Origin: Alphaproteobacteria bacterium HGW-Alphaproteobacteria-18
Lineage (GTDB): Bacteria > Pseudomonadota > Alphaproteobacteria > Caulobacterales > Hyphomonadaceae
Length of the DNA: 64,000 bases
Direction of reading: 5' to 3'
NCBI GenBank assembly: GCA_002841155.1
Contig: PHEH01000009.1
Span: 40,918-104,917, forward strand
This document shows positions 57,378-64,000 of this stretch, piece by piece (the first letter of the stretch is position 1; the number at the start of each line of letters is the position of its first letter). A program made the translations under genes and the position numbers. The notes beneath the pieces are model-generated. The model saw only the letters and a program-made list of their open reading frames with translations. It had not been told where the DNA came from and did not search any database.

Positions 57378-58247
57378 TCAGGCGACCGCTGCCAGGCGCA
57401 GTTCATCGCGCGCCGCGAGGATCGCCTCGTCAATGGCGCGGCGCCAGCCTGCCGTGTCCCCGGCGCTCGCCGCAGACTTGGGGAAACTGACGGAGCGTGA
57501 CGCGCTGATGACGCCCCCTTCCCCGTTGACGAGGCCAGAGCACGCCTCCGAGGCAGCCGCCCCCTGCGCGCCATAGCCCGGCACCAGAAACAAAGCCTTG
57601 GGCGCCAGCGCCCGCACCGCGCGGGCCTCTTCAGGCGCCGTCGCCCCGATCACCATCATCAGGCTGGACCAGCCGCATGGGCTCATCAGGCGCTCGGTCA
57701 GGGGCGCAAGCGCTTCGGCCACCCGCACATAAAGCGGCGCCCCGCCCATGATGCGCGACTGGAAATCTGCCGCGCCGGGATTGGACGTGCGCACAAGCAC
57801 GATCACGCCCTTGCCATGGGCCTTGGCCAGGCGCGCATACGGCTCAAGCGTATCCAGGCCCATATAGGGGTTTACCGTCAGAGCATCTCCCTCGAAAGGC
57901 GCGCCGGGCGCAAGATAGGCCTGCGCATAGCCCTCTGCGGTGCTGCCGATATCACCCCGCTTGGCATCCATCAGCACGATCAACCCGGCCGCCCGCGCAG
58001 ACTTCGCTGCGGCCTGAAGCGCGGCCATGCCTTCGGGCCCGTGGCGCTCAAACAGGCTGACCTGTGGTTTCACCACCGCCACCTTGCCAGCGGCCGCCTC
58101 AATAATGGCCTGCGACCATTTCCAGACACCCTCGGGCGTATCGCCGCCAAATATCTCCGGGATCATGCCCGGATGGGGATCAATCCCCACACAGAGCGGT
58201 CCAAACTTGCGGGTGCCTTCAGTGAGGCGTGCGGCAAAATCAGTCAT
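57378..58247 (-). CDS. pyrF: orotidine 5'-phosphate decarboxylase, type 2
   Basis: The 289-residue enzyme makes UMP from OMP. The type 2 signatures are CVGIDPHPG near the start and LMDAKRGDIGSTAEGYA for the catalytic Lys/Asp array, followed by NPYMGLDTLEPY. The ATG at 58247 fits an ATGA overlap with the protease stop and a preceding GAGGTGG. It is the third gene of a DUF350-protease-pyrF unit. Confidence 0.95.
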   Translation of the reverse strand: MTDFAARLTEGTRKFGPLCVGIDPHPGMIPEIFGGDTPEGVWKWSQAIIEAAAGKVAVVKPQVSLFERHGPEGMAALQAAAKSARAAGLIVLMDAKRGDIGSTAEGYAQAYLAPGAPFEGDALTVNPYMGLDTLEPYARLAKAHGKGVIVLVRTSNPGAADFQSRIMGGAPLYVRVAEALAPLTERLMSPCGWSSLMMVIGATAPEEARAVRALAPKALFLVPGYGAQGAAASEACSGLVNGEGGVISASRSVSFPKSAASAGDTAGWRRAIDEAILAARDELRLAAVA

Positions 58248-59071
58248 GCGCCCACCTCGCACATAACCTTGACGACCTGCAAGCGGCGCCGGGCGGTGTC
58301 GGACGCGGCGCCATAATTGCGGATTCGGAAGATGTCGGATGGCCCCGATTCCCGTGCCACCCCCATCGTCGTCAGGAAAGCGTCCACCGATTGGGGCGCC
58401 GTTGTATAGATGCGGCCGCGCCGCGGACTTTCGGCCACAATTACCCCGCGCACCGCGCCGTCCTTGCTGAACACCGGGCCGCCGGAAATCCCGCCCAAAG
58501 TGCCCTGCAAGCCATTCGTCCGGCCCACTTCAGCCCATGCCAGGATCGGCATGTCCGACTCCCGCACCCCCCGCGTCACCAGCCGGGAGCGCCCGACCAG
58601 CTTGCTGGCAAGTTCTCCCGGCTGACCCTGGGGGAAGCCGACCAGATAGCCCTCGCTACCCAGGAACATCGGCGAGGTGAGATCCAGCGTCACCGGATTG
58701 GGGCTTCGCCCCGTCGACAGCAGCGCCAGGTCATGCCCGTCATCAAGAGAAATGCGCGCCACGGGCACATAATTACCAGGCGCCACTTCCAGGCTGACCT
58801 TGGCGCAGCCATCCACCACATGCCGGGCCGTCAGCCAGTCTCCACGGGAGTTGATGGCAAACGCCGTGCCGACGCCGTTCTGAGGTGGCCCGGTCTGCAC
58901 AACCACAAGCTCATCCAGCGGGGAAGGATCGGGCAGCAACGGCCCCATTTCCTCAGCGATGATCGAGGGTGGTGGCGGCGCAGGCGCTCCCGCCTCCGGG
59001 ACCAGCGAGAACACGACCAGGAGAATGAAGCCGAGCGCAGCGGCGTAGATCACCCAGTCAAAGCCACGCAT
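58244..59071 (-). CDS. membrane-anchored trypsin-like serine protease
   Basis: The 275-residue protein has an N-terminal membrane helix (about 8-24), a Pro-rich linker and a chymotrypsin-fold protease domain. The catalytic triad is H84 (TARHVVDG), D114 (GHDLALL) and S196 (GGISGGPV). No PDZ domain follows, so it differs from DegP/HtrA. It should be anchored to the inner membrane with the catalytic part in the periplasm. Its stop overlaps the pyrF start by four bases and the DUF350 gene lies three bases upstream. Confidence 0.85.
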   Translation of the reverse strand: MRGFDWVIYAAALGFILLVVFSLVPEAGAPAPPPPSIIAEEMGPLLPDPSPLDELVVVQTGPPQNGVGTAFAINSRGDWLTARHVVDGCAKVSLEVAPGNYVPVARISLDDGHDLALLSTGRSPNPVTLDLTSPMFLGSEGYLVGFPQGQPGELASKLVGRSRLVTRGVRESDMPILAWAEVGRTNGLQGTLGGISGGPVFSKDGAVRGVIVAESPRRGRIYTTAPQSVDAFLTTMGVARESGPSDIFRIRNYGAASDTARRRLQVVKVMCEVGA

Positions 59072-59074
59072 TCA

Positions 59075-59509
59075 TCAGACCCTTTGCAATACCGGGTCCC
59101 ACAGCCCTGCCGCAAAAATCAGCCCTGTGCCAAGCTTTGCAGCTGCAAGAACGACCGCCGCGCCCATCTCATCGTTTGAGATACGGCGCGGGATGCCTCG
59201 CAGGATGAGGTCCACTATACGGTAGGTAATGAGTTGCATGAGCAGCGCAATGGCGCCCCAGAGCACAAATTCGAGAAGAGAGATGGATGAGGCCAGCGTT
59301 GAGGCAATCGGAATCGCCAGACCGCCAATGGCGCCGCCCAGCGCCACGCCGGCCGAGGCATTGCCATCCTTGACCAGCGCAAGTTCCTTCCAGGGCGTGA
59401 GCAGAACATAGACGGTGGAGGCCACAAGCAGCATCACCCCCGCCATCCCTGTTGACATCAGGAAGCGCGGGAAGGCCGCATCGAAAGCGCTCAGTTCTCC
59501 CAGTATCAC
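59075..59509 (-). CDS. DUF350 membrane protein
   Basis: The 144-residue protein has four predicted membrane helices in two repeats, with conserved glycine-rich segments (GVALGGAIGGLAIPIAS) and the NDEMGAAVVLAAAKLGTG block typical of DUF350. The function is not known. It is the first gene of a tight unit with a serine protease and pyrF, and is divergent from bdhA over 95 bases. Confidence 0.85.
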   Translation of the reverse strand: MILGELSAFDAAFPRFLMSTGMAGVMLLVASTVYVLLTPWKELALVKDGNASAGVALGGAIGGLAIPIASTLASSISLLEFVLWGAIALLMQLITYRIVDLILRGIPRRISNDEMGAAVVLAAAKLGTGLIFAAGLWDPVLQRV

Positions 59510-59604
59510 CCTTGTTTATCCTTGCTTGCGGGTCTAGGCCCGGCATCTGGAATTTACCGCTCGACCCTATCCAGCGCGTCCCACCGCCTCAAGGAGACAG
59601 GAAC

Positions 59605-60387
59605 ATGCTCGCCGGAAAAACCGCCCTCATCACAGGCTCAACCAGCGGCATCGGAAAGGCCATCGCGCTGCAACTGGCAGCCGACGGAGCCAACATCGTC
59701 CTGAATGGTTTCGGTGACGCAAAGGAGATCGAAGCACTTCGCGCGGGAATCGAGAAAGATCATAAAGTAAAAGTCAGCTTCTCCGGCGCTGACCTGACAA
59801 ATCCCGAGGCTATCGAAGCCATGATGAAAGAAGCCGCCGAGGCCTTTGGCGGCGTCGATATCCTCGTAAACAATGCAGGTACGCAGTTCGTGGCCCCGAT
59901 TGACGAGTTTCCGGTCGAGAAGTGGAACCTCATCATCGCGCTGAACCTTTCGGCCGCCTTTCACACGACCCGTCTCGCCCTCCCCCATATGAAATCGAAG
60001 AAATGGGGCCGCATCGTGAATATGGGCTCGGCCCATGCCAAGGTCGCCTCCCCCTTCAAGGCGGCCTATGTCGCCGCCAAGCATGGCCTCTCCGGCCTCA
60101 CCAAGACCACCGCCCTGGAAGGGGCCACCCACGGCGTCCGCTGCAACACCATATGCCCCGGCTATGTCTTCACGCCGCTGGTCGAAGGCCAGATCGCCGA
60201 CACGGCCAAGGCCCGCGGCATGACCGAGGAACAGGTCAAGAATGACGTCCTCCTCGCCGCCCAGCCGACCAAGGAATTTGTCACCGCCGAGGAAGTCGCC
60301 GCCTTCGCCAGTTTCCTCTGCTCGCCTGCGGCCGCCCAGATCAACGGCGCTGACCTCTCCATCGATGGCGGCTGGACCGCACAGTAA
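59605..60387 (+). CDS. bdhA: D-3-hydroxybutyrate dehydrogenase
   Basis: The 260-residue short-chain dehydrogenase has the NAD motif TGSTSGIG (9-16), NNAG, the Ser and Tyr-x3-Lys in MGSAHAKVASPFKAAYVAAKH, and the BdhA-like end GYVFTPLVEGQI with WTAQ. It oxidises 3-hydroxybutyrate from polyhydroxybutyrate to acetoacetate. AAGGAG sits nine bases before the ATG at 59605; longer upstream frames overlap the divergent gene. Confidence 0.93.
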   Translation: MLAGKTALITGSTSGIGKAIALQLAADGANIVLNGFGDAKEIEALRAGIEKDHKVKVSFSGADLTNPEAIEAMMKEAAEAFGGVDILVNNAGTQFVAPIDEFPVEKWNLIIALNLSAAFHTTRLALPHMKSKKWGRIVNMGSAHAKVASPFKAAYVAAKHGLSGLTKTTALEGATHGVRCNTICPGYVFTPLVEGQIADTAKARGMTEEQVKNDVLLAAQPTKEFVTAEEVAAFASFLCSPAAAQINGADLSIDGGWTAQ

Positions 60388-60430
60388 GTTCATTTGACGC
60401 CCGCTCTGAGGCGTTCCATCTTCAGGCCGA

Positions 60431-60790
60431 ATGCTGAAACGCGTCCTTCTTCTCTCTCTCAGCCTCTGGCTGATGATCGCTGGCGGCCTTGGCGCCCATG
60501 CCAGCCCCTGCCACGTGCAGGAAGAGATGACGCCTGCCCCGGTCAGCACACCCGAAGCAGACGCTCACACACATTGCGATATGATGGCTGCAGCGGCCCG
60601 CCCGGACACCCCGGACAAAACTCCGGCCACAGAGGCCCCCTGCTGCTGCCCGGCGGTCCTCGCCGCGCTCCTTCCCTCCGCCCTGCCCGAAGCGGCCCGC
60701 CTCACCTTTACCCTGCCCGCCAGCTTCCCACTGGATGCCCGCGCCCCCTCGCGCACCCTCATTCCAGAGCCCCCACCCCCGAAAGCCTGA
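60431..60790 (+). CDS. small exported Cys/His-rich protein
   Basis: The 119-residue protein has a signal peptide (about 1-24, ending GAHA), then a short Cys/His-rich region (SPCHVQ, HTHCDMM and CCCP around 26-75) and a Pro-rich tail (PEPPPPKA). The layout is reminiscent of CopL-type copper-linked secreted proteins, but the likeness is of composition only. It is the first of four plus-strand genes with metal-binding features. Confidence 0.68.
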   Translation: MLKRVLLLSLSLWLMIAGGLGAHASPCHVQEEMTPAPVSTPEADAHTHCDMMAAAARPDTPDKTPATEAPCCCPAVLAALLPSALPEAARLTFTLPASFPLDARAPSRTLIPEPPPPKA

Positions 60791-60839
60791 CCTGTCGATA
60801 ATCCGCCACCGGATCAATCAACAGACAGGATAACGGCTC

Positions 60840-61472
60840 ATGCCCTCCAAATTCCTTGCTGCGGGGCTCGCCCTCGCGGCCCTTGCGGCGCCTGCCAGCG
60901 CGCGGCCCGTCTCCTATGCGGGCGGCTGGACGGTGATGCAGGACAATAACGGGATGTATTCCTCCCTGCTTGTCCATTATTCGCCCACCTCCACCGATTC
61001 CATCGGCCTCCTGGCCGAGCGGAACTGGTCGATGGACGCCACCTTCACCGGCCTGCAATACACACGGCTGGCCAAACGCTGGAACGCCCCGCAAAGCCAG
61101 GGCAATCTCTATCTGAAGCTCGGCGCCGGCGCGGCCGATGCCTTCGATGGCGGCCAGAAAGCAGCCGGTTTTGCCGGCCTCTCCGCTGACTGGGAAACGC
61201 GCCGCGTCTTCGTCTCCTATGACGTCCGCGCCCGTGACTATGGCTTCGATCAGTCCGTCTCCCATGCCGCCCGCCTTGGTGTCGCGCCCTATGTGGCCGG
61301 CTTCGGAGACCTTCACACCTGGGCCATGGTCCAGGTCGAAAACCATCCCGAGGCGGATAATCCCGTCCAGGTCACCCCGCTCCTGCGCTTCTTCAAGGGG
61401 CCGCTCCTGATGGAGGCCGGCTACACACTGGAAGAAGACCGCTTCCTCCTCAACTGGATCTACCGTTTCTGA
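60840..61472 (+). CDS. exported putative outer membrane beta protein
   Basis: The 210-residue protein has a signal peptide (about 1-21, ending ASA) and a mature part made of alternating polar/hydrophobic segments with many aromatic residues, ending in NWIYRF, which suits a small outer membrane barrel. I cannot assign a family. It is inside the metal-linked cluster, 12 bases before the MerP-like gene. Confidence 0.65.
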   Translation: MPSKFLAAGLALAALAAPASARPVSYAGGWTVMQDNNGMYSSLLVHYSPTSTDSIGLLAERNWSMDATFTGLQYTRLAKRWNAPQSQGNLYLKLGAGAADAFDGGQKAAGFAGLSADWETRRVFVSYDVRARDYGFDQSVSHAARLGVAPYVAGFGDLHTWAMVQVENHPEADNPVQVTPLLRFFKGPLLMEAGYTLEEDRFLLNWIYRF

Positions 61473-61484
61473 AAAGGACACCCC

Positions 61485-61820
61485 ATGAAACACTTCAAAA
61501 CCCTCACCCTCGCCGCCGCCCTCGCCATGATGGCTGCCCCTGCCCTCGCCGCCCCGGAAACTCCGGCGGCCGCAGCTCAAGCGAAAGGCGAATTCGTCAC
61601 CGCCCATGTGAACGGCCTCGTCTGCGATTTCTGCGCCCAGTCGATTCAGAAAGTCTTCAGGAAGGAAGACGCCGTCAAAGGCGTGCATGTCGATCTGGAT
61701 GGGGGCGAGATCCATATCTCGATGAAGCCCGGCCAGACCATGGACGACGCCGCCATCGAAGCGCTCATCCGCAAATCCGGCTATTCCCTCACCTCGATTG
61801 ACCGGGAGCCGGCCGAATGA
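61485..61820 (+). CDS. periplasmic heavy-metal-associated (HMA, MerP-like) protein
   Basis: The 111-residue protein has a signal peptide (about 1-23, ending LAA) and an HMA ferredoxin-like domain. The metal-binding motif is GLVCDFCAQSI (C47, C50), with the expected DLDGGEIHISM strand and the C-terminal IRKSGYSLTSI. It would bind a soft metal in the periplasm. Its stop overlaps the next gene by four bases (ATGA), indicating coupled translation. Confidence 0.86.
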   Translation: MKHFKTLTLAAALAMMAAPALAAPETPAAAAQAKGEFVTAHVNGLVCDFCAQSIQKVFRKEDAVKGVHVDLDGGEIHISMKPGQTMDDAAIEALIRKSGYSLTSIDREPAE

Positions 61821-62209
61821 CGGATACGGATGATATTCGCCCGCCCAGCACCCTTCCCGCCTTCCTGTCGCTCTTCACCTCGACTGGAACGCTGATCTGC
61901 TGCGCCCTGCCCGCCCTGCTGGTCAGCCTCGGGGCGGGCGCCGTCATGGCAGGCCTGATCGAGGCGGTGCCACAGATCACCTGGCTGGGGAGGAACAAGG
62001 AGCTCCTGTTCGCTATTGCAGGCGCCCTCCTGCTCGCCAGCGGCCTCTGGCAGTGGCACGCCCGCAGCCTCCCCTGCCCGGCTGACAGGGCAAAGGCTGC
62101 TGTCTGCGCCCGCGCCCGAAACCTTAGCTGGATCGTCTGGGGCCTGAGCGTCACCCTCTTTGCGATAGGGGCATTTTTCGCCTTCTTCGCAGCGGCGATC
62201 TTTTACTGA
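61817..62209 (+). CDS. MerT-like three-helix membrane protein
   Basis: The 130-residue protein has three membrane helices (about 26-46, 62-80 and 103-128). A vicinal cysteine pair lies in the first helix (C28, C29 in LICCALPALL) and two more cysteines (C87, C97) in the loop between helices two and three. This is the cysteine plan of the mercury transporter MerT. Overlap with the MerP-like gene supports a metal import pair, but the metal is not proven. No merA or merR is adjacent. Confidence 0.75.
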   Translation: MTDTDDIRPPSTLPAFLSLFTSTGTLICCALPALLVSLGAGAVMAGLIEAVPQITWLGRNKELLFAIAGALLLASGLWQWHARSLPCPADRAKAAVCARARNLSWIVWGLSVTLFAIGAFFAFFAAAIFY

Positions 62210-62214
62210 CAAAG

Positions 62215-62250
62215 AAAAGCCCCTCCCTCGGCGACGAGAGAGGGGCTTTT
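62215..62250. terminator. bidirectional terminator between the MerT-like gene and msrB
   Basis: An 11-bp stem AAAAGCCCCTC/GAGGGGCTTTT (62215-62225 with 62240-62250) has T-rich ends on both strands and serves the two convergent genes. Confidence 0.9.
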
Positions 62251-62270
62251 CATGCCCGTTTCAAGGGAGA

Positions 62271-62783
62271 TCAGGCCGCCCTGAAGCTCAGTGCCACGCC
62301 ATTGTTGCACCAGCGCTTGCCTGTGGGCGCAGGGCCATCGTCAAACACATGCCCCTGATGCCCGAGGCACCGGGCGCAGTGATACTCCGTCCTCGGATAG
62401 AATAGCCGCCGGTCCACGCTCATGCCCATCGCGCCGGGCAGCGGCTCCCAGAAGCTCGGCCAGCCCGTGCCGGAATCAAACTTTGCCTCTGAGGAAAACA
62501 GCGCCAGGTCACAGCCCGCGCAATGATACACGCCCACCCGTTTCTCCTTGTCCAATGGGGAAGTAAACGCCCGCTCCGTGCCATGCTCGCGCAGCACCGC
62601 AAAGGCGGCCGGCGACAGGCGCGCCTTCCATTCCGCCTCGGTCAGCTTGCGCCACTCATCCTCGGAATAGCTGGCAGTCTCTGGATTCTTGGAAAGCTCC
62701 CTGGCCGAAGCCGCCGTACAGGCGGCAAGCCCCAGGGCGGTGGAGGCAAGGAACAGGCGGCGGGTAAACAGGGGCTGGCTCAT
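62271..62783 (-). CDS. msrB: peptide-methionine (R)-S-oxide reductase, Tat-exported
   Basis: The 170-residue enzyme repairs R-methionine sulfoxide. The signal TRRLFLASTALGLAAC combines a twin-arginine motif with a lipobox (C22), so it may be a Tat lipoprotein in the periplasm. The two zinc CxxC pairs are CAGC and CARC, and the catalytic cysteine lies in KRWCNNGVALSF. It faces the metal-linked cluster across a shared terminator. Confidence 0.93.
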   Translation of the reverse strand: MSQPLFTRRLFLASTALGLAACTAASARELSKNPETASYSEDEWRKLTEAEWKARLSPAAFAVLREHGTERAFTSPLDKEKRVGVYHCAGCDLALFSSEAKFDSGTGWPSFWEPLPGAMGMSVDRRLFYPRTEYHCARCLGHQGHVFDDGPAPTGKRWCNNGVALSFRAA

Positions 62784-62836
62784 CCTGCCTATACGCCACG
62801 GCGCGCGCTTCGGTTCAAATCAACGCGCCGTGATCC

Positions 62837-63148
62837 TTATTCCGCCGCCCGCATGATGGCGTCCATCCGGGCAAGCCAGGCAAGCCATGCCTTGCGCCCG
62901 GTCTCCGTCAGGTACACACGCGTCTGAGGCTTCTTGCCGACGAAACGCTTCTCCTGGCGCACATAGCCTGCGTCCTCCAGCTTCTTGAGGTGCGTGGAAA
63001 GGTTGCCGTCCGTCGCCCCCACCTTGTCGCGCAGCTCCCCGAACACCGCCGGGCTGGCTGTTGACAGGTAAGCCATCACGCCAAGGCGCAGCCGCCCGTG
63101 GATCACATCATCAATGTCATTATGGTCGAAGGGATTGTCGTCGCTCAT
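62837..63148 (-). CDS. winged-helix transcriptional regulator
   Basis: The 103-residue protein is a single winged-helix domain of the HTH_34/MarR-like type, with FGELRDKVGATDGNLSTHLKKLEDAGYV split over the recognition helix and wing, and a final helix rich in Trp and Ala. It follows the membrane gene by 15 bases and likely regulates that unit. The signal is unknown. Confidence 0.85.
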   Translation of the reverse strand: MSDDNPFDHNDIDDVIHGRLRLGVMAYLSTASPAVFGELRDKVGATDGNLSTHLKKLEDAGYVRQEKRFVGKKPQTRVYLTETGRKAWLAWLARMDAIMRAAE

Positions 63149-63163
63149 GGCGCTCTCCTTCGC

Positions 63164-63787
63164 TCAAACCGTCTCGGAGGGCTCGGCCCGCATCATCATG
63201 AGGCCAGGAACAAAGACCGCCAGAAAGGCCGAGGCCGCTCCGACCAGCCAGATATATTCTGTACCCGTCAGGAATACCGCCGCCGTCACGCCAGAAAAGG
63301 CGGCAACCCCGGCGAATTTCAGAGCAGACTGACCCGAAATCGCTCCGGTCACGAACTGGCCGATTCCATAAAGACCCAGCACCATCGGCACAGACCAATA
63401 GAAGCCTTGAACGCCCTCGCCGGTCAGCAGCATCCGCGCAATCAGGCTGATGAAATAAACAGAGAGAAGCATGCCAGAGGCTGTCCAGAACACGGCCTGA
63501 ACCCGGTTGCCGGCCGAGGCCTGTCCCGGCTTTTCCCCCTGGCGGGATGCCAGCAGAAACTGACCCGCCCCGCCCAGAACACCGAACACAATCCAGAGAT
63601 AGAGAAGAGCCTTGGCGCCGAAGTTTACGGCGCCTGTCGCAATAAGAAAGTGTCCAAGATAGGCGAGCGTCACGAGCCCGCCCCACATTGCCAGGAACCG
63701 ACCGCCCAGCAGCGGCGCATTCTGGCCCGCTTCGGCCAGGTCACGGATATAATTCAGGTCTTCTGCAAAACTCGGCGTACGGGTCAT
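63164..63787 (-). CDS. hypothetical six-helix membrane protein
   Basis: The 207-residue protein has about six membrane helices in three pairs, starting after a cytoplasmic N-terminus of about 28 residues (SFAEDLNYIRDLAEAGQNAP). The helices are about 30-50, 57-80, 100-120, 130-150, 155-172 and 177-198. No catalytic motif is seen. It is paired with a winged-helix regulator on the same strand, a combination found in many proteobacteria without known role. Confidence 0.75.
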   Translation of the reverse strand: MTRTPSFAEDLNYIRDLAEAGQNAPLLGGRFLAMWGGLVTLAYLGHFLIATGAVNFGAKALLYLWIVFGVLGGAGQFLLASRQGEKPGQASAGNRVQAVFWTASGMLLSVYFISLIARMLLTGEGVQGFYWSVPMVLGLYGIGQFVTGAISGQSALKFAGVAAFSGVTAAVFLTGTEYIWLVGAASAFLAVFVPGLMMMRAEPSETV

Positions 63788-63907
63788 GGTGAGTCTCCAT
63801 CATTCACTTTGAATTTCAAAGTACTTTTAGCAAAGAGACTCGTCAAGCAGTTTCTGTGAGCGCGAGGACAAGCCCCCGCCCTATCCAACACGCCTCGCCC
63901 TCTCCTC

Positions 63908-63946
63908 CCGTCATCCCGGAATTTGCGAAGCAAATGTCCGGGACCC
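63908..63946. repeat. REP-like intergenic hairpin
   Basis: The bases from CGTCATCCCGGA to TCCGGGACCC form a 12-bp imperfect stem: 63915-63920 with 63937-63942 and 63921-63926 with 63930-63935, a one-base bulge at 63936 and a GAA loop. This resembles the short palindromic repeats common between genes in alphaproteobacteria. It occurs once in this window as far as I can see. Confidence 0.6.
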
Positions 63947-64000
63947 AGAAAGCCCCGCAAAACCAAGGGCCCACCCCCGCGGAGCTCATGGTGAGCGAAG

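Noticed and set aside
55621..57576. A 651-codon open frame opposite the PQQ dehydrogenase
   Set aside because: Antisense shadow of a real gene; composition is Arg/His-rich and no motif is seen.

Overview
The window is high-GC DNA whose gene content and order point to an alphaproteobacterium, most likely a marine Hyphomonadaceae member close to Hyphomonas. This is inferred from gene order, protein style, paired TonB-dependent receptors, a bdhA gene and many small lipoproteins; there is no rRNA to confirm it. I see no tRNA, rRNA, CRISPR array, transposase or phage gene. Almost everything is chromosomal core and near-core sequence, with a few inserted cassettes.

Layout. 0.1-5 kb: a CHAD protein with a beta-propeller phytase, a base-excision glycosylase with an iron alcohol dehydrogenase, and an OmpW porin. 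5-14.4 kb: a fused double-ATPase of the peptide ABC class without a permease, threonine ammonia-lyase, a double-FKBP lipoprotein with cysQ and glmM, then feruloyl-CoA synthase and an HSL-type esterase. 14.5-20 kb: two convergent TonB-dependent receptors. 20-26.2 kb: SelO, a class III CoA-transferase, YebC and a run of membrane and lipoprotein genes of unknown function. 26.3-40.7 kb: the ancestral alphaproteobacterial ruvCAB / ybgC / tolQRAB-pal-cpoB / tilS / ftsH supercluster, almost all on the minus strand. It is interrupted by a divergently oriented DUF983 gene, a DUF3137 gene, an AT-rich gene exactly between ruvA and ruvB, and a self-contained PadR (NfeR-like) regulator cassette between ybgC and tolQ.

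40.7-47.5 kb: a methyltransferase, a fasciclin lipoprotein, a Rieske oxygenase, a chagasin-like protease-inhibitor lipoprotein, a membrane acyltransferase-like protein and lepA. 47.5-54.4 kb: a MAPEG protein, an ECF sigma factor with a four-helix membrane partner, a YceI lipoprotein, tsaD, a TetR regulator divergent from YciI-GST, and a sulfotransferase. 54.4-60.4 kb: a TerB-like membrane protein, a PQQ alcohol dehydrogenase fused to cytochrome c, a tightly overlapping DUF350 - trypsin-like protease - pyrF unit, and bdhA. 60.4-64 kb: a four-gene exported/membrane cluster whose last two genes have MerP- and MerT-like cysteine patterns, a Tat-exported MsrB, a winged-helix regulator with a membrane partner, and a REP-like hairpin at the right edge.

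How the parts fit. The central block couples Holliday-junction resolution with envelope division machinery and FtsH quality control. The left and middle parts suggest a marine heterotroph taking up polymer- or plant-derived compounds through TonB receptors and using ferulate, alcohols, phytate and hydroxybutyrate. The most interesting candidates for undescribed biology are the MerTP-like cluster without merA or merR nearby, the AT-rich gene translationally coupled inside ruvAB, and the PadR cassette with its double palindromic operator.
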